From NCBI RefSeq assembly GCF_000003605.2, contig NW_003113835.1:1-25640 (forward strand): a DNA stretch of 25,640 nt, written 5' to 3'. This stretch comes from Saccoglossus kowalevskii (lineage: Eukaryota > Hemichordata > Enteropneusta > Harrimaniidae). Shown here one piece after another: positions 1-11,776 of the stretch. The notes beneath the pieces were generated by a model that did no database searches, had not been told where the DNA came from, and saw nothing but the letters and a program-made list of their open reading frames with translations. The number at the start of each line of letters is the position of its first letter. Position 1 is the first letter of the stretch. A program made the translations under genes and the position numbers.

Positions 1-385
1 TCAACAAGGCCTATTTATCTTATATACAAGTTCTCACTCAACACCAATGCAGAGTCTGAGTATTGTATATACGAGTACAATAACTACAATGCGTATATGC
101 CTTATATACAAGTCCTCTCTCAACACCAATGCAGAATCTGAGTATTGTATATACGAGTACCCTAACTACAATGCCTATATATCTTGTATACAAGTCCTCT
201 CTCAACACCAAAGCAGAGTCTGAGTATTGTATATACGAGTACGCTAACTACAAGGTCTATATATCATATATACAAGTCCTCTCTCAACACCAATGCAGAG
301 TCTGAGTATTGTATATACGAGTACCCTAACTACAAGTCATATATATCTTATATACAAGTCCTCTCTCAACACCAATGCAGAGTCT
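1..385. repeat. Cassette 2, left-truncated: L-M-A'-E'-y
   Basis: The window opens inside an L unit (TTCTCACTC at 31-39). It continues with M 58-139 (TATATGCC), A' 140-221 (AATGCC, CTTGTATAC, CCAAAGC), E' 222-303 (GTACGCT, AAGGTCTA, TCATAT) and a y-like unit 304-385 with AAGTCATA in place of AAGGCATA. The same order recurs downstream, for example at 16438-16847. M here has a private GTACAATAAC in place of GTACCCTAAC. The first few bases (TCAACAAGG) look like a small lesion of TAACTACAAGG, or an edge effect. Confidence 0.85.
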
Positions 386-958
386 GAGTATTGTATATAC
401 GAGTACCCTAACTACAAGGCCTATGTATCTTGTATACAAGTTCTCTCTCAGCTCCAATGCAGAGTCAAATATTGTATATACGAGTACCCTAACTACAAGG
501 CCTATATATCTTATATACAAGTCCTCTCTCAACACCAATGCAGAGTCTGAGTATTGTATATACGAGTACCCTAACTACAAGGCATATATATATTGTATAC
601 AAGTCCTCTCTCAACACCAATGCATAGTCTGAGTATTGTATATACGAGTACCCAAACTACAAGGCCTATATATTTTGTATACAAGTCCTCTCTCAACACC
701 AGTGCAGAATCTGAGTATTGTATATACGAGTACCCTAACAACAAGGCCTATATATCTTATATACAAGGCCTCTCTCAACACCAATGCAGAGTCTGAGTAT
801 TGTATATATGAGTACCCTAACTATAAGGCCAATATATCTTATATACAAGTCATCTCTCAACACCAATGCAGAGTCTGAGTATTGTATATACGAGTACCCT
901 AACTACAAGGTATATATATCATATATACAAGTCCTCTCTCAACACCAATGCAGAATCT
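386..958. repeat. Cassette 1: H-x-G-B-C-D-E
   Basis: Seven units in a fixed order: H 386-466 (81 bp), x 467-548, G 549-630, B 631-712, C 713-794, D 795-876, E 877-958. H carries CAGCTCC and loses the junction TGA (GTCAAAT). D has a CpG-to-TpG change (TATATGAG near 805-812) that is also present in the D units near 2038 and 4254. It follows cassette 2 directly, as in several other places. Confidence 0.9.
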
Positions 959-1614
959 GAGTATTGTATATACGAGTACCCTAACTACAAGGCCTATATT
1001 CCTTATATACAAGTCCTCTCTCAACACCAATGCAAAATCTGAGTATTGTATATACGAGTACCCTAACTACAAGGCCTATATATCTTGTATACAAGTCCTC
1101 TCTCAACACCAATGCAGAATCTGAGTATTGTATATACGAGTACCCTAACTACAAGGCCTATATATCTTATATACAAGGCCTCTCTCAACACCAATGCAGA
1201 GTCCGATTATTGTATATACGAGTACGCTAACTACAAGGTCTATATATCATATATACAAGTCCTCTCTCAACACCAATGCAGAATCTGAGTATAGTATATA
1301 CGAGTACCCTAACTACAATGCCTATATATATTGTATACAAGTCCTCTCTCAACACCAATGCATAGTCTGAGTATTGTATATACGAGTACCCAAACTACAA
1401 GGCCTATATATTTTGTATACAAGTCCTCTCTCAACACCAGTGCAGAATCTGAGTATTGTATATACGAGTACCCTAACTACAAGGCATATATATCTTATAT
1501 ACAAGTCCTCTCTCAACACCAATGCAGAGTCTGAGTATTGTATATACGAGTACCCTAACTACAAGGCATATATATCTTATGTACAAGTCATCTCTCAACA
1601 CCAATGCAGAGTCT
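959..1614. repeat. Spacer units: F, A-like, C-like, E', G-like, B, y, y-like
   Basis: Eight 82-bp units with no gene. F at 959-1040 has TATTCC and GCAAAATCT. The unit at 1123-1204 has the CAAGGCC feature of C without AACAAC and ends GAGTCC. The unit at 1205-1286 starts GATTATTG. The unit at 1287-1368 has the rare GTATAGTAT and ends GCATAG. B follows at 1369-1450. The last two units are y types; the second has CTTATGTACAAGTCATC. The stretch up to about 1445 is copied near 3985-4890. Confidence 0.85.
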
Positions 1615-2187
1615 GAGTATTGTATATACGAGTACCCTAACTACAAGGCCTATGTATCTTGTATACAAGTTCTCTCTCAGCTCCAATGCAGAGTCAAATA
1701 TTGTATATACGAGTACCCTAACTACAAGGCCTATATATCTTATATACAAGTCCTCTCTCAACACCAATGCAGAGTCTGAGTATTGTATATACGAGTACCC
1801 TAACTACAAGGCATATATATATTGTATACAAGTCCTCTCTCAACACCAATGCATAGTCTGAGTATTGTATATACGAGTACCCAAACTACAAGGCCTATAT
1901 ATTTTGTATACAAGTCCTCTCTCAACACCAGTGCAGAATCTGAGTATTGTATATACGAGTACCCTAACAACAAGGCCTATATATCTTATATACAAGGCCT
2001 CTCTCAACACCAATGCAGAGTCTGAGTATTGTATATATGAGTACCCTAACTATAAGGCCTATATATCTTATATACAAGTCATCTCTCAACACCAATGCAG
2101 AGTCTGAGTATTGTATATACGAGTACCCTAACTACAAGGTATATATATCATATATACAAGTCTTCTCTCAACACCAATGCAGAATCT
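1615..2187. repeat. Cassette 1: H-x-G-B-C-D-E (second copy)
   Basis: Same order and lengths as 386-958, offset by 1229 bp (15 units less 1 bp). H spans 1615-1695 with CAGCTCC and GTCAAAT. D has the same TATATGAG CpG decay as the first copy. E has a private GTCTTCTC. Confidence 0.9.
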
Positions 2188-2433
2188 GAGTATTGTATAT
2201 ACGAGTACCCTAACTACAAGGCATATATATCATATATACAAGTCCTCTCTCAACACCAATGCAGAGTATGAGTATTGTATATACGAGTACCCTAACTACA
2301 AGGCCTATACATCATATATACAAGTCCCCTCTCAACACGAATGCAGAGTTTGAGTATTGTATATACGAGTACCCTAACTACAAGGCCTATATATCTTATA
2401 TACAAGTCCTCTCTCAACACCAATGCAAAATCT
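2188..2433. repeat. Three spacer units before a tandem block
   Basis: Units 2188-2269 (AAGGCATA, TCATAT), 2270-2351 (CTATACATC, GTCCCCTC, ACACGAATG: private changes) and 2352-2433 (near-consensus). No gene and no non-satellite sequence. Confidence 0.85.
2352..2433. repeat. Reference 82-bp unit (near-consensus copy)
   Basis: This copy is close to the commonest base at each position; it differs mainly by GCAAAATCT instead of GCAGAGTCT at its end. The unit holds one CpG (positions 15-16, in TATACGAG), one CCCTAA hexamer (21-26), an AGGCCT hexamer (32-37), an A/T-rich alternating stretch (37-51) and a pyrimidine-rich CCTCTCTC run (57-64). Positions about 58-82 joined to 1-19 of the next unit are nearly invariant across the window. 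Most sub-type differences lie at about 20-57. Confidence 0.9.
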
Positions 2434-3501
2434 GAGTATTGTATATACGAGTACCCTAACTACAAGGCCTATGTATCTTGTATACAAGTTCTCTCTCAGC
2501 TCCAATGCAGAGTCAAATATTGTATATACGAGTACCCTAACTACAAGGCCTATATATCTTATATACAAGTCCTCTCTCAACACCAATGCAGAGTCTGAGT
2601 ATTGTATATACGAGTACCCTAACTACAAGGCATATATATATATTGTATACAAGTCCTCTCTCAACACCAATGCATAGTCTGAGTATTGTATATACGAGTA
2701 CCCAAACTACAAGGCCTATATATTTTGTATACAAGTCCTCTCTCAACACCAGTGCAGAATCTGAGTATTGTATATACGAGTACCCTAACAACAAGGCCTA
2801 TATATCTTATATACAAGGCCTCTCTCAACACCAATGCAGAGTCTGAGTATTGTATATACGAGTACCCTAACTATAAGGCCTATATATCTTATATACAAGT
2901 CATCTCTCAACACCAATGCAGAGTCTGAGTATTGTATATACGAGTACCCTAACTACAAGGTCTATATATCATATATACAAGTCCTCTCTCAACACCAATG
3001 CAGAATCTGAGTATTGTATATACGAGTACCCTAACTACAAGGCCTATGTATCTTGTATACAAGTTCTCTCTCAGCTCCAATGCAGAGTCAAATATTGTAT
3101 ATACGAGTACCCTAACTACAAGGCCTATATATCTTATATACAAGTCCTCTCTCAACACCAATGCAGAGTCTGAGTATTGTATATACGAGTACCCTAACTA
3201 CAAGGCATATATATATATTGTATACAAGTCCTCTCTCAACACCAATGCATAGTCTGAGTATTGTATATACGAGTACCCAAACTACAAGGCCTATATATTT
3301 TGTATACAAGTCCTCTCTCAACACCAGTGCAGAATCTGAGTATTGTATATACGAGTACCCTAACAACAAGGCCTATATATCTTATATACAAGGCCTCTCT
3401 CAACACCAATGCAGAGTCTGAGTATTGTATATACGAGTACCCTAACTATAAGGCCTATATATCTTATATACAAGTCATCTCTCAACACCAATGCAGAGTC
3501 T
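2434..3501. repeat. 7-unit block in tandem (575-bp period), cassette 1 twice
   Basis: H starts at 2434 and again at 3009, 575 bp apart. Both copies contain x, an 84-bp G with two extra bases in its TATATATA run (2597-2680 and 3172-3255), B, C and D. From H to the end of D I see no difference between the copies. The shared 2-bp expansion, absent from most other G units, shows the block was duplicated as a whole. The first copy ends with E (2927-3008); the second is followed by J. Confidence 0.9.
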
Positions 3502-3993
3502 GAGTATTGTATATACGAGTTCCCTAACTACAAGGCATATATATGTTATATACAAGTCCTCTCTCAACACCAATGCAGAGTCTGAGTATTGTATATACGA
3601 GTACCCTAACTACAATGTCTATATATCATATATACAATTCCTCTCCCAACACCAATGCAGAATCTGAGTATTGTATATACGAGTACCCTAACTAAAAGGC
3701 ATATATATCTTATATACAAGTCCTCTCTCAACACCAATGCAGAGTCTGAGTATTGTATATACGAGTACCCTAACTACAATGCCTATATATATTGTATACA
3801 AGTCCTCTCTCAACACCAATGCAGAGTCTGAGTATTGTATATACGAGTACGCTAACTACAAGGCCTATATACCTTATATACAAGTCCTCTCTCAACACCA
3901 ATGCAGAGTCTGAGTATTGTATATACGAGTTCCCTAACTACAAGGCATATATATGTTATATACAAGTCCTCTCTCAACACCAATGCAGAGTCT
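3502..3993. repeat. Spacer units J-E-(CTAAAAGG)-A-I-J
   Basis: Six 82-bp units. J at 3502-3583 and 3912-3993 has GAGTTCCC and CATATATATGTTAT. The unit at 3584-3665 is an E variant with AATGTCTA and CAATTCCTC. 3666-3747 has CTAACTAAAAGG, a change shared with units near 5580, 6563, 10738 and 15237. I at 3830-3911 has GTACGCT and TACCTTAT. Similar strings recur in 5470-5880, 6450-6860 and 10628-11037. Confidence 0.85.
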
Positions 3994-4895
3994 GAGTATT
4001 GTATATACGAGTACCCTAACTACAAGGCATATATATATTGTATACAAGTCCTCTCTCAACACCAATGCATAGTCTGAGTATTGTATATACGAGTACCCAA
4101 ACTACAAGGCCTATATATTTTGTATACAAGACCTCTCTCAACACCAGTGCAGAATCTGAGTATTGTATATACGAGTACCCTAACAACAAGGCCTATATAT
4201 CTTATATACAAGGCCTCTCTCAACACCAATGCAGAGTCTGAGTATTGTATATATGAGTACCCTAACTATAAGGCCTATATATCTTATATACAAGTCATCT
4301 CTCAACACCAATGCAGAGTCTGAGTATTGTATATACGAGTACCCTAACTACAAGGTATATATATCATATATACAAGTCCTCTCTCAACACCAATGCAGAA
4401 TCTGAGTATTGTATATACGAGTACCCTAACTACAAGGCCTATATTCCTTATATACAAGTCCTCTCTCAACACCAATGCAAAATCTGAGTATTGTATATAC
4501 GAGTACCCTAACTACAATGCCTATATATCTTGTATACAAGTCCTCTCTCAACACCAATGCAGAATCTGAGTATTGTATATACGAGTACCCTAACTACAAG
4601 GCCTATATATCTTATATACAAGGCCTCTCTCAACACCAATGCAGAGTCCGAGTATTGTATATACGAGTACCCTAACTACAAGGTCTATATATCATATATA
4701 CAAGTCCTCTCTCAACACCAATGCAGAATCTGAGTATAGTATATACGAGTCCCCTAACTACAATGCCTATATATATTGTATACAAGTCCTCTCTCAACAC
4801 CAATGCATAGTCTGAGTATTGTATATACGAGTACCCAAACTACAAGGCCTATATATTTTGTATACAAGTCCTCTCTCAACACCAGTGCAGAATCT
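3994..4895. repeat. Copy of 549-1450: G-B-C-D-E-F-A-...-B
   Basis: The stretch repeats 549-1450 at an offset of 3445 bp (42 units plus 1 bp), with G at 3994-4075, E ending at 4403 and F next. Shared uncommon features include TATATGAG in D, GAGTCCG near 1200 and 4645, and GTATAGTAT near 1290 and 4735. Differences include GACCTC for GTCCTC near 4130 and GAGTCCCCT for GAGTACCCT near 4748. The copies are dispersed, not adjacent. Confidence 0.85.
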
Positions 4896-5387
4896 GAGTG
4901 TTGTATATACGAGTACCCGAACTACTAAGCCTATATATCTTGTATACAAGTCCTCTTTCTACACCAATGCAGAGTCCGAGTATTGTATATACGAGTACCC
5001 TAACTACAAGGTCTATATATCATATATACAAGTCCTCTCTCAACACCAATGCAGAATCTGAGTATAGTATATACGAGTACCCTAACTACAATGCCTATAT
5101 ATATTGTATACAAGTCCTCTCTCAACACCAATGCATAGTCTGAGTATTGTATATACGAGTACCCAAACTACAAGGCCTATATATCTTGTATACAAGTCCT
5201 CTCTCAACACCAATGCAGAGTCTGAGTATTGTATATACGAGTACCCAAACTACAAGGCCTATGTATTTTGTATACAAGTCCTCTCTCAACACCAGTGCAG
5301 AATCTGAGTATTGTATATACGAGTACCCTAACAACAAGGCCTATATATCTTATATGCAAGGCCTCTCTCAACACCAATGCAGAGTCT
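4896..5387. repeat. Spacer units with GTGTTG and TTTCTACACC markers
   Basis: Six units. 4896-4977 has GAGTGTTG, CCCGAACTACTAAGCC and CTCTTTCTACACC. 4978-5059 is E. 5060-5141 has GTATAGTAT and GCATAG. 5142-5223 has CCCAAAC with CTTGTATAC. 5224-5305 is a B variant (TGTATTTTG). 5306-5387 is C. TTTCTACACC recurs only near 11672 (offset 6717). The stretch from about 5040 to 5570 recurs near 23128-23658 (offset 18088). Confidence 0.85.
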
Positions 5388-6370
5388 GAGTATTGTATAT
5401 ACGAGTACCCTAACTATAAGGCCTATATATCTTATATACAAGTCATCTCTCAACACCAATGCAGAGTCTGAGTATTGTATATACGAGTACCCTAACTACA
5501 AGGTCTATATATCATATATACAATTCCTCTCTCAACACCAATGCAGAATCTGAGTATTGTATATACGAGTACCCTAACTAAAAGGCATATATATCTTATA
5601 TACAAGTCCTCTCTCAACACCAATGCAGAGTCTGAGTATTGTATATACGAGTACCCTAACTACAATGCCTATATATCTTGTATACATGTCCTCTCTCAAC
5701 ACCAATGCAGAGTCTGAGTATTGTATATACGAGTACGCTAACTACAAGGCCTATATACCTTATATACAAGTCCTCTCTCAACACCAATGCAGAGTCTGAG
5801 TATTGTATATACGAGTTCCCTAACTACAAGGCATATATATGTTATATACAAGTCCTCTCTCAACACCAATGCAGAATCTGAGTATTGTATACACGAGTAC
5901 CCTAACTACAAGGCATATATATCTTATATACAAGTCCTCTCTTAACACAAATGTAGAGTCAAATATTGTATACACGAGTACCCTAACTACAAGGCCTATA
6001 TATCTTATATACAAGTTCTCACTCAACACCAATGCAGAGTCTGAGTATTGTATATACGAGTACCCTAACAACAATGCCTATATGCCTTATATACAAGTCC
6101 TCTCTCAACACCAATGCAGAATCTGAGTATTGTATATACGAGTACCCTAACTACAATGCCTATATATCTTGTATACAAGTCCTCTATCAACACCAATGCA
6201 GAGTCTGAGTATTGTATATACGAGTACCCAAACTACAAGGCCTATATATTTTGTATACAAGTCCTCTCTCAATACCAGTGCGGAATCTGAATATTGTATA
6301 TACGAGTACCCTAACAACAAGGCCTATATATCTTATATACAAGGCCTCTCTCAACACCAATGCAGAGTCT
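5388..6370. repeat. 12-unit tandem duplication, copy 1 (983 bp)
   Basis: Runs from a D unit (5388) to the base before the next equivalent D (6371) and contains D-E-(CTAAAAGG)-y-A-I-J-K-L-M-A-B-C style units. Private markers shared with copy 2 are TATACATGTCC (near 5688), CTCTTAACAC with AATGTAGAG (K, 5880-5960), CCTCTATCAAC (near 6181), CTCAATACCAG (near 6268) and CTGAATATTG. One 81-bp K unit gives the length 983 instead of 984. Confidence 0.9.
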
Positions 6371-7352
6371 GAGTATTGTATATACGAGTACCCTAACTAT
6401 AAGGCCTATATATCTTATATACAAGTCATCTCTCAACACCAATGCAGAGTCTGAGTATTGTATATACGAGTACCCTAACTACAATGTCTATATATCATAT
6501 ATACAATTCCTCTCTCAACACCAATGCAGAATCTGAGTATTGTATATACGAGTACCCTAACTAAAAGGCATATATATCTTATATACAAGTCCTCTCTCAA
6601 CACCAATGCAGAGTCTGAGTATTGTATATACGAGTACCCTAACTACAATGCCTATATATCTTGTATACATGTCCTCTCTCAACACCAATGCAGAGTCTGA
6701 GTATTGTATATACGAGTACGCTAACTACAAGGCCTATATACCTTATATACAAGTCCTCTCTCAACACCAATGCAGAGTCTGAGTATTGTATATACGAGTT
6801 CCCTAACTACAAGCATATATATGTTATATACAAGTCCTCTCTCAACACCAATGCAGAATCTGAGTATTGTATACACGAGTACCCTAACTACAAGGCATAT
6901 ATATCTTATATACAAGTCCTCTCTTAACACCAATGTAGAGTCAAATATTGTATACACGAGTACCCTAACTACAAGGCCTATATATCTTATATACAAGTTC
7001 TCACTCAACACCAATGCAGAGTCTGAGTATTGTATATACGAGTACCCTAACTACAATGCCTATATGCCTTATATACAAGTCCTCTCTCAACACCAATGCA
7101 GAATCTGAGTATTGTATATACGAGTACCCTAACTACAATGCCTATATATCTTGTATACAAGTCCTCTATCAACACCAATGCAGAGTCTGAGTATTGTATA
7201 TACGAGTACCCAAACTACAAGGCCTATATATTTTGTATACAAGTCCTCTCTCAATACCAGTGCAGAATCTGAATATTGTATATACGAGTACCCTAACAAC
7301 AAGGCCTATATATCTTATATACAAGGCCTCTCTCAACACCAATGCAGAGTCT
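6371..7352. repeat. 12-unit tandem duplication, copy 2 (982 bp)
   Basis: Adjacent copy of the preceding block carrying all its private markers. I noticed about five differences: AATGTC for AAGGTC, ACAAGCATA for ACAAGGCATA (1 bp lost, unit 6781-6861), CACCAATG for CACAAATG, CTAACTACAATG for CTAACAACAATG, and CAGAATC for CGGAATC. Identity is thus about 99% or more, so the duplication looks recent. Confidence 0.9.
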
Positions 7353-8418
7353 GAGTATTGTATATACGAGTACCCTAACTATAAGGCCTATATATCTTAT
7401 ATACAAGTCATCTCTCAACACCAATGCAGAGTCTGAGTATTGTATATACGAGTACCCTAACTACAAGGTCTATATATCATATATACAAGTCCTCTCTCAA
7501 CACCAATGCAGAATCTGAGTAGTGTATATACGAGTACCCTAACTACAAGGCATATATATCTTATATACAAGTCCTCTCTCAACACCAATGCAGAGTCTGA
7601 GTATTGTATATACGAGTACCCTAACTACAATGCCTATATATCTTGTATACAAGTCCTCTCTCAACACCAATGCAGAGTCTGAGTATTGTATATACGAGTA
7701 CCCTAACTACAAGGCCTATGTATCTTGTATACAAGTCCTCTCTCAACACCAATGCAGAATCTGAGTATTGTATATACGAGTACCCTAACAACAAGGCCTA
7801 TATATCTTATATACAAGGCCTCTCTCAACACCAATGCAGAGTCTGAGTATTGTATATACGAGTACCCTAACTATAAGGCCTATATATCTTATATACAAGT
7901 CATCTCTCAACACCAATGCAGAGTCTGAGTATTGTATATACGAGTACCCTAACTACAAGGTCTATATATCATATATACAAGTCCTCTCTCAACACCAATG
8001 CAGAATCTGAGTATTGTATATACGAGTACCCTAACTACAAGGCCTATATTCCTTATATACAAGTCCTCTCTCAACACCAATGCAAAATCTGAGTATTGTA
8101 TATACGAGTACCCTAACTACAATGCCTATATATCTTGTATACAAGTCCTCTCTCAACACCAATGCAGAGTCTGAGTATTGTATATACGAGTACCCTAACT
8201 ACAAGGCCTATATATCTTATATACAAGGCCTCTCTCAACACCAATGCAGAGTCTGAGTATTGTATATACGAGTACCCTAACTATAAGGCCTATATATCTT
8301 ATATACAAGTCATCTCTCAACACCAATGCAGAATCTGAGTATTGTATATACGAGTACCCTAACTACAATGCCTATATATATTGTATACAAGTCCTCTCTC
8401 AACACCAATGCATAGTCT
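7353..8418. repeat. Thirteen 82-bp spacer units with two C-D pairs
   Basis: Order: D, E, y (with GTAGTG), A, a TATGTATCTTG unit, C 7763-7844, D, E, F 8009-8090, A, C-like, D, then an AATGCC/ATATTG/GCATAG unit 8337-8418. The first few units look like a partial third copy of the preceding 12-unit block. About 7440-8000 recurs near 12112-12672 (offset 4672). No gene. Confidence 0.85.
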
Positions 8419-8909
8419 GAGTATTGTATATACGAGTACCCAAACTACAAGGCCTATATATCTTATATACAAGTCCTCTCTTAACACCAATGCAGAGTCA
8501 AATATTGTATACACGAGTACCCTAACTACAAGGCCTATATATCTTATATACAAGTTCTCACTCAACACCAATGCAGAGTCTGAGTATTGTATATACGAGT
8601 ACCCTAAATACAATGCCTATATGCCTTATATACAAGTCCTCTCTCAACACCAATGCAGAATCTGAGTATTGTATATACGAGTACCCTAACTACAATGCCT
8701 TTATATCTTATATACAAGTGCTCTCTCAACACCAAATCAGAGTCTGAGTATTGTATATACGAGTACGCTAACTACAAGGTCTATATATCATATATACAAG
8801 TCCTCTCTCAACACCAATGCAGAGTCTGAGTATTGTATATACGAGTACCCTAACTACAAGGCATATATATCTTATATACAAGTCCTCTCTCAACACCAAT
8901 GCAGAGTCT
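8419..8909. repeat. Cassette 2: K'-L-M-A*-E'-y
   Basis: K' 8419-8499 (81 bp, CCCAAAC plus CTCTTAACAC, ends GTCAAAT), L 8500-8581, M 8582-8663, A* 8664-8745, E' 8746-8827, y 8828-8909, followed directly by H. Private changes CCCTAAATAC, GCCTTTATATC, CAAGTGCTC and CCAAATCAGAG are all shared with 22739-23147, 14320 bp away. Confidence 0.88.
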
Positions 8910-10381
8910 GAGTATTGTATATACGAGTACCCTAACTACAAGGCCTATGTATCTTGTATACAAGTTCTCTCTCAGCTCCAATGCAGAGTCAAATATTGTA
9001 TATACGAGTACCCTAACTACAAGGCCTATATATCTTATATACAAGTCCTCTCTCAAGACCAATGCAGAGTCTGATTATTGTATATACGAGTACCCTAACT
9101 ACAAGGCCTATATATCATATATACAAGTCCTCTCTCAAAACCAATGCAGAATTTGAGTATTGTATATACGAGTACCCTAACTACAAGGCCTATATATCTT
9201 ATATACAAGTCCTCTCTCAAGACCAATGCAGAGTCTGATTATTGTATATACGAGTACCCTAACTACAAGGCCTATATATCATATATACAAGTCCTCTCTC
9301 AAAACCAATGCAGAATTTGAGTATTGTATATACGAGTACCCTAACTATAAGGCCTATATATATTATGTACAAGTCATCTCTCAACACCAATGCAGAGTCT
9401 GATTATTGTATATACGAGTACCCTAACTACAAGGTCTATATATCATATATACAAGTCCTCTCTCAACACCAGTGCAGATTCTGAGTATTGTATATATGAT
9501 TACCCTAACTACAAGGCCTATATATCTTATATAGAAGTCCTCTTTCATCACCAATGCAGGGTCAAATATTGTATATACGAGTACCCTAACTACAAGGCTT
9601 ATATATCAGATATACAAGTCCTCTCTCAACACCAGTGCAGAATCTGAGTATTGTATATACGAGTACCCTAACTACAAGGACTATATATCTTGTATACAAG
9701 TCTTCTCTCAACATAAGGCAGAGTCTGAGTATTGTATATACGAGTACCCTAACTACAAGGCCTATATATCATGTATACAAATCCTCTCTCAACACCAATG
9801 CAGAATTTGAGTATTGTATATACGAGTACCCTAACTACAAGGCCTATATATCTTATATACAAGTCCTCTCTCAAGACCAATGCAGAGTCTGAGTATTGTA
9901 TATACGAGTACCCTAACTATAAGGCCTGTATATCTTATATACAAGTCATCTCTCAACACCAATGCAGAGTCTGAGTATTGTATATACGCGTACCCTAACT
10001 ACAAGGTCTATATATCATATATACAAGTCCTCTCTCAACACCAATGCAGAATCTGAGTATTGTATATACGAGTACCCTAACTACAATGCCTATATATCTT
10101 GTATACAAGTGATCTCTCAACACCAATGCAGAGTCTGATTATTGTATATACGAGTACCCTAACCACAAGGTCTATATATCATATATACAAGTCCTCTCTC
10201 AACACCAATGCAGAATCTGAGTATTGTATATACGAGTACCCTAACTACAAGGCCTATATATCTTATATACAAGTCCTCTCTCAACACCAATACAGAATCA
10301 AATATTGTATATACGAGTACCCTAACTACAAGACATATATATCTTGTATACAAGTCCTCTCTCAACACTAATGCAGAGTCT
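8910..10381. repeat. Divergent domain beginning with H
   Basis: After H (8910-8990) the units carry many changes not seen elsewhere: CAAGACC, CAAAACC, GAATTTGAG, CAGATTCTG, ATGATTACC, ATAGAAG, TTTCATCACC, CAGGGTC, ATATCAGATAT, ACATAAGGCAG, TACGCGTACC, AACCACAAGG and AATACAGAATC. Three 81-bp units occur (9483-9563, 9646-9726, 10219-10299). A two-unit tandem copy sits at 8991-9154 and 9155-9318. The G-B-C-D group is absent. The domain is still pure satellite and has no gene. Confidence 0.85.
8991..9318. repeat. Two-unit (164-bp) tandem duplication
   Basis: Unit pair 8991-9154 recurs at 9155-9318. In each pair the first unit has CAAGACC and the second has GATTATTG, CAAAACC and GAATTTGAG. These changes are rare elsewhere, so the pair was copied as a dimer. 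The CAAGACC/GAATTT combination reappears at about 9727-9890 in a different arrangement. Confidence 0.85.
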
Positions 10382-11776
10382 GAGTATTGTATGTACGAGT
10401 ACCCTAACTACAAGGCATATATATCATATATACAAGTCCTCTCTCAACACCAATGCAGAGTCTGAGTATTGTATATACGAGTACGCTAACTACAAGGCCT
10501 ATATACCTTATATACAAGTCCTCTCTCAACACCAATGCAGAGTCTGAGTATTGTATATGCGAGTTCCCTAACTACAAGGCATATATATGTTATATACAAG
10601 TCCTCTCTCAACACCAATGCAGAGTCTGAGTATTGTATATACGAGTACCCTAACTACAAGGTCTATATATCATATATACAATTCCTCTCTCAACACCAAA
10701 GCAGAATCTGAGTATTGTATATACGAGTACCCTAACTAAAAGGCATATATATCTTATATACAAGTCCTCTCTCAACACCAATGCAGAGTCTGAGTATTGT
10801 ATATACGAGTACCCTAACTACAATGCCTATATATCTTGTATACAAGTCCTCTCTCAACACCAATGCAGAGTCTGAGTATTGTATATACGAGTACGCTAAC
10901 TACAAGGCCTATATACCTTATATACAAGTCCTCTCTCAACACCAATGCAGAGTCTGAGTATTGTATATACGAGTTCCCTAACTACAAGGCATATATATGT
11001 TATATACAAGTCCTCTCGCAACACCAATGCAGAGTCTGAGTATTGTATATATGAGTACCCTAACTATATTGTCCTATATATCTTATATACAAGTCATCTC
11101 TCAACACCAATGCAGAGTCTGAGTATTGTATATACGAGTACCCTAACAACAAGGTATATATATCATATATACAACTCCTCTCTCAACACCAATGCAGAAT
11201 CTGAGTATTGTATATACGAGTACCCTAACTACAAGGCCTATATTCCTTATATACAAGTCCTCTCTCAACACCAATGCAAAATCTGAGTATTGTATATACG
11301 AGTACCCTAACTACAATGCCTATATATCTTGTATACAAGTCCTCTCTCAACACCAATGCAGAATCTGAGTATTGTATATACGAGTACCCTAACTACAAGG
11401 CCTATATATCTTATATACAAGTCCTCTCTCAACACCAATGCAAAATCTGAGTATAGTATATACGAGTCCCCTAACTACAATGCCTATATATATTGTATAC
11501 AAGTCCTCTCTCAACACCAATGCATAGTCTGAGTATTGTATATACGAGTACCCAAACTACAAGGCCTATATATTTTGTATACAAGTCCTCTCTCAACACC
11601 AGTGCAGAATCTGAGTGTTGTATATACGAGTACCCTAACTACAAAGCCTATATATCTTGTATACAAGTCCTCTTTCTACACCAATGCAGAGTCCGAGTAT
11701 TGTATATACGAGTACCCTAACTACAAGGTCTATATATCATATATACAAGTCCTCTCTCAACACCAATGCAGAATCT
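10382..11776. repeat. Spacer units with I/J types and one 83-bp unit
   Basis: Seventeen units, all 82 bp except 11038-11120. I and J types appear at 10464-10627 and again at 10874-11037, separated by E, CTAAAAGG and A types, which resembles 3502-3993. The 83-bp unit 11038-11120 has TAACTATATTGTCC where others have TAACTACAAGGCC. B reappears near 11525-11606, after a gap of about 3 kb with few or no B units. Confidence 0.85.

Noticed and set aside
1-12. Array boundary at the left end
   Set aside because: The odd TCAACAAGG start can be read as a small lesion of a normal unit, and the window simply begins within an L unit. There is no flanking non-satellite sequence to define a boundary.
5820-7014. 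Minus-strand ORFs of 84-97 codons
   Set aside because: They arise where 81-bp units shift the frame past the stops in the reverse complement of CTAACTAC. They follow the indel positions, as expected for chance frames.
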